The notes beneath the pieces are model-generated. The model ran no database searches, was not told the origin of the DNA, and saw only the letters and a program-made list of their open reading frames with translations. This document shows, one piece after another, positions 6,103 through 6,975 of a stretch of 6,975 bases of DNA. Made by a program: the position numbers and the translations under genes. Position 1 is the first letter of the stretch; every line of letters starts with the position of its first letter. The DNA comes from Betaproteobacteria bacterium (GTDB taxonomy: Bacteria; Pseudomonadota; Gammaproteobacteria; Burkholderiales; Burkholderiaceae_C): NCBI GenBank assembly GCA_025354965.1, contig JANXLW010000388.1, positions 1 to 6,975 of the forward strand, given 5' to 3'.

Positions 6103-6108
6103 ACGCGC

Positions 6109-6210
6109 TGCTAAGTGGTTCCGCCAGCGCAACGCGCAGCATGGCCCCCAGCCTCTTGTGCTGCGCCGGCAACCTGAGGCTGCGTGTCCGTGACGAGCAA
6201 CCAGTTAAAC
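6109..6210 (-). other. attC: Degenerate attC site after brnA
   Basis: Read on the minus strand it starts with R'' GTTTAAC (6204-6210), which overlaps the brnA stop codon. The outer arms pair as TAAcTGGTT with AACCAcTTA, which places R' at CTTAGCA (6109-6115): the otherwise invariant G of GTT is C. Inside are overlapping alternative stems, GCGCAGCA/TGCTGCGC (8 bp) and CAGCCTC/GAGGCTG (7 bp). A weaker alternative R' is GTTGCGC at 6127-6133. Position by itself argues for a site here, since cassettes lie on both sides. The mutated core may make it inactive. Confidence 0.55.
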
Positions 6211-6459
6211 CGAAGCGTCACGGAACGCCCTCAGAACTGTATTGATGCGCGTCTGATAGCCTGTACCTTGCGCCTTGAACCATTCGAGTACATCTTGATC
6301 CACTCGCAGTGAAATAGATGCCTTGGACGGCGGCGGCTTCAAGCCCTTGCGAACAAGGCCGCGAACAATGTGCTTTACGTCAGCCTCCGGGTGTTCTGGC
6401 GTTGGTTTTACGTCGCCAGCACCAGACTTCAGGCGTGCCCAATCAGTTTTGGATTTCAT
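6205..6459 (-). CDS. brnA: BrnA antitoxin (type II TA, integron cassette)
   Basis: The 84-residue product starts MKSKTDWARL and ends with a ribbon-helix-helix-like DNA-binding segment of the BrnA/DUF4415 family: VRKGLKPPPSKASISLRVDQ (about 36-55), then DVLEWFKAQGTGYQTRINTV (56-75). It should bind and neutralise BrnT and, with it, repress the operon. The ATG at 6457-6459 overlaps the end of brnT by 17 nt, the usual coupled arrangement, and lacks a strong ribosome binding site, which fits translational coupling. An in-frame ATG at 6517-6519, 60 nt further up, has GGAG before it and would add 20 Ser/Arg/Lys-rich residues; I prefer the shorter form because it matches the family N-terminus. The stop codon lies within the R'' box of the following attC. 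Confidence 0.88.
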   Translation of the reverse strand: MKSKTDWARLKSGAGDVKPTPEHPEADVKHIVRGLVRKGLKPPPSKASISLRVDQDVLEWFKAQGTGYQTRINTVLRAFRDASV

Positions 6460-6718
6460 CGAAGTAGATTTGCGACTCGCGCTTGGTTGCTTTTCGGAAC
6501 GAGATGACGCGGATTTCATGTTCACTCTCCGTATGTACGACTGAAACAATAATGCCAGCGAGCAAGCCCAGCGTAACGAAGCGTTGCTCGCCGTAGGAGA
6601 AACGGTCATCCTCGAACGTGAATGTCAGGCCTTCAAAAACACTCGCGGCATCGAGAAAGTCAAGGCCATGGGCTTTGATGTTCGCTGCACGCTTCGTTTC
6701 AGACCAATTGAACTCCAT
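6443..6718 (-). CDS. brnT: BrnT ribonuclease toxin (type II TA, integron cassette)
   Basis: The 91-residue protein is a clear BrnT/DUF497 member: MEFNWSETKRAANIKAHGLD at the N-terminus, DRFSYGEQRF in the middle (38-47) and RVISFRKATKRE (70-81) near the end. BrnT has a RelE-like fold and cleaves RNA, halting growth when free of BrnA. Its length is normal and no frame damage is seen, so the toxin is probably functional. It is first in the operon, toxin before antitoxin, as is usual for this family. The ATG at 6716-6718 has no Shine-Dalgarno sequence and sits right after a promoter -10 element, so the message may be leaderless. It lies 53 nt from the preceding attC. Such toxin-antitoxin cassettes are common in large chromosomal integrons, where they select against array loss. 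Confidence 0.93.
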   Translation of the reverse strand: MEFNWSETKRAANIKAHGLDFLDAASVFEGLTFTFEDDRFSYGEQRFVTLGLLAGIIVSVVHTESEHEIRVISFRKATKRESQIYFDEIQN

Positions 6719-6753
6719 GCACCAAGTGTATATACAAAAAGTATTGGCATCAA
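6719..6753 (-). promoter_or_regulatory. brnTA promoter with palindromic operator
   Basis: On the minus strand a -35-like TTGATG (6748-6753) precedes TATACA (6727-6732, 15-bp spacing) or TACACT (6725-6730, 17-bp spacing) as -10. TGTATATACA at 6727-6736 is a perfect 10-bp palindrome overlapping the -10, a good candidate for the site where BrnA represses its own operon. Transcription would start at or within a few bases of the brnT ATG. Confidence 0.6.
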
Positions 6754-6770
6754 CCGATATTTCTTCTACG

Positions 6771-6825
6771 GTTTAACGTGCAAGCTGAGCCGCACGCGAA
6801 GCGTGGCCGCTCGAGCGCGTTAGGC
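6771..6825 (-). other. attC: attC site of the dihydrofolate-reductase-like cassette
   Basis: On the minus strand R'' is GCCTAAC (6819-6825) and R' is GTTAAAC (6771-6777), both perfect to consensus. Between them CACGC-TTC-GCGTG forms a tight inner hairpin flanked by GAGCGG and CCG-CTC arms that pair with an offset. The length is 55 bp. It stands between the brnTA cassette and the partial gene at the right edge. Confidence 0.88.
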
Positions 6826-6844
6826 GACATGACCCATCTCCGAG

Positions 6845-6975
6845 TCAGCGCGCGCGCCGGTAGTGCATGGCGACCCCGCCGCTGCGGAGCGGCTTCGCCG
6901 AGATCAACTCGAGCCGTCGCGTGCTGGGCAGCCCGCTCTCGTACAGGGTCGGGCCATGGCCGGCGATCCTGGGGT
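6845..6975 (-). CDS. Dihydrofolate reductase/RibD C-terminal-like protein (C-terminal end only)
   Basis: The last 42 residues of a gene that begins beyond the right edge are visible, ending in a TGA at 6845-6847. They include AGHGPTLYESGLPSTRRLEL and then SGGVAMHYRRAR. A glycine-rich turn followed by xLxLxxAKxxxSGxVxxxYR matches the C-terminal beta-hairpin of the DHFR-like family that includes RibD_C and YyaP proteins, NADPH-linked reductases of mostly unknown substrate. It is not the short DfrB type. The gene stops 19 nt before its attC, so it is the body of a cassette. With only the tail visible, the exact function and any drug-resistance role cannot be judged. Confidence 0.6.
   Translation of the reverse strand, partial: PRIAGHGPTLYESGLPSTRRLELISAKPLRSGGVAMHYRRAR

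Larger units (their letters stand above)
4752..6975 (-). mobile_element. Integron gene-cassette array (five attC sites, no integrase in the window)
   Basis: All genes from 4854 to the right edge are on the minus strand, and each is followed at its 3' side by an attC-like site: 6771-6825, 6109-6210 (degenerate), 5865-5949, 5299-5381 and 4752-4806. Gene, attC, gene, attC with short gaps is the layout of integron cassettes. The sites differ in length (55 to 102 bp) and inner sequence, sharing only the RYYYAAC and GTTRRRY boxes, as expected of cassettes from different sources. In integrons the integrase lies upstream of the cassette genes, so intI and attI would be right of 6975. If none exists there, this is an integrase-less attC cluster (CALIN). 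Position 4752 is the distal end of the recognisable array. Confidence 0.85.

Noticed and set aside
6027..6245. 72-codon plus-strand frame
   Set aside because: It runs against the direction of the array across an attC and into brnA, with no start signal or motif.
1..6975. CRISPR array, tRNA or rRNA genes
   Set aside because: No regularly spaced direct repeats, no cloverleaf with a CCA end and no conserved rRNA stretch were seen. The only recurrent elements are the attC sites.

Overview
The window looks like chromosomal DNA of a betaproteobacterium, probably Burkholderiales or a relative. This rests on the GC-rich coding style and on resemblance of the proteins to that group; no rRNA or other phylogenetic marker is present, so the assignment is inference.

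Left part (1-3900), ordinary chromosome. A leftward apbC/mrp iron-sulfur carrier gene is cut by the window edge. Divergent from it is a patatin-like phospholipase. A hairpin follows, then a two-gene unit of clear biochemical interest: an outer-membrane fused cytochrome-porin of the Cyc2 type (signal peptide, one CxxCH haem site, beta-barrel, terminal Phe), and 50 bp downstream a Tat-exported high-potential iron-sulfur protein (HiPIP). Together they look like an extracellular electron-donor oxidation module: Cyc2 takes electrons at the cell surface, possibly from Fe(II), and HiPIP carries them across the periplasm. Convergent to it is a gene remnant that has lost its 5' part.

Middle part (3887-4751), a transposase graveyard. 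The C-terminal piece of an IS110-family transposase is joined directly to a frameshifted, internally deleted IS91-family transposase, followed by about 225 bp without a recognisable gene.

Right part (4752-6975), an integron cassette array on the minus strand. Four good attC sites and one degenerate site separate cassettes that carry, from the integrase-proximal side (right) to the distal side (left): a dihydrofolate-reductase/RibD-C-like protein (partial), the BrnT/BrnA toxin-antitoxin pair with its own promoter and palindromic operator, a short cassette with a doubtful ORF, a four-helix membrane protein resembling hydroxylaminobenzene mutase, and a small exported protein of unknown function. 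No integrase gene is visible. By the polarity of the genes it would lie beyond the right edge, unless this is an integrase-less attC cluster. The array's distal end abuts the IS91 remnant.
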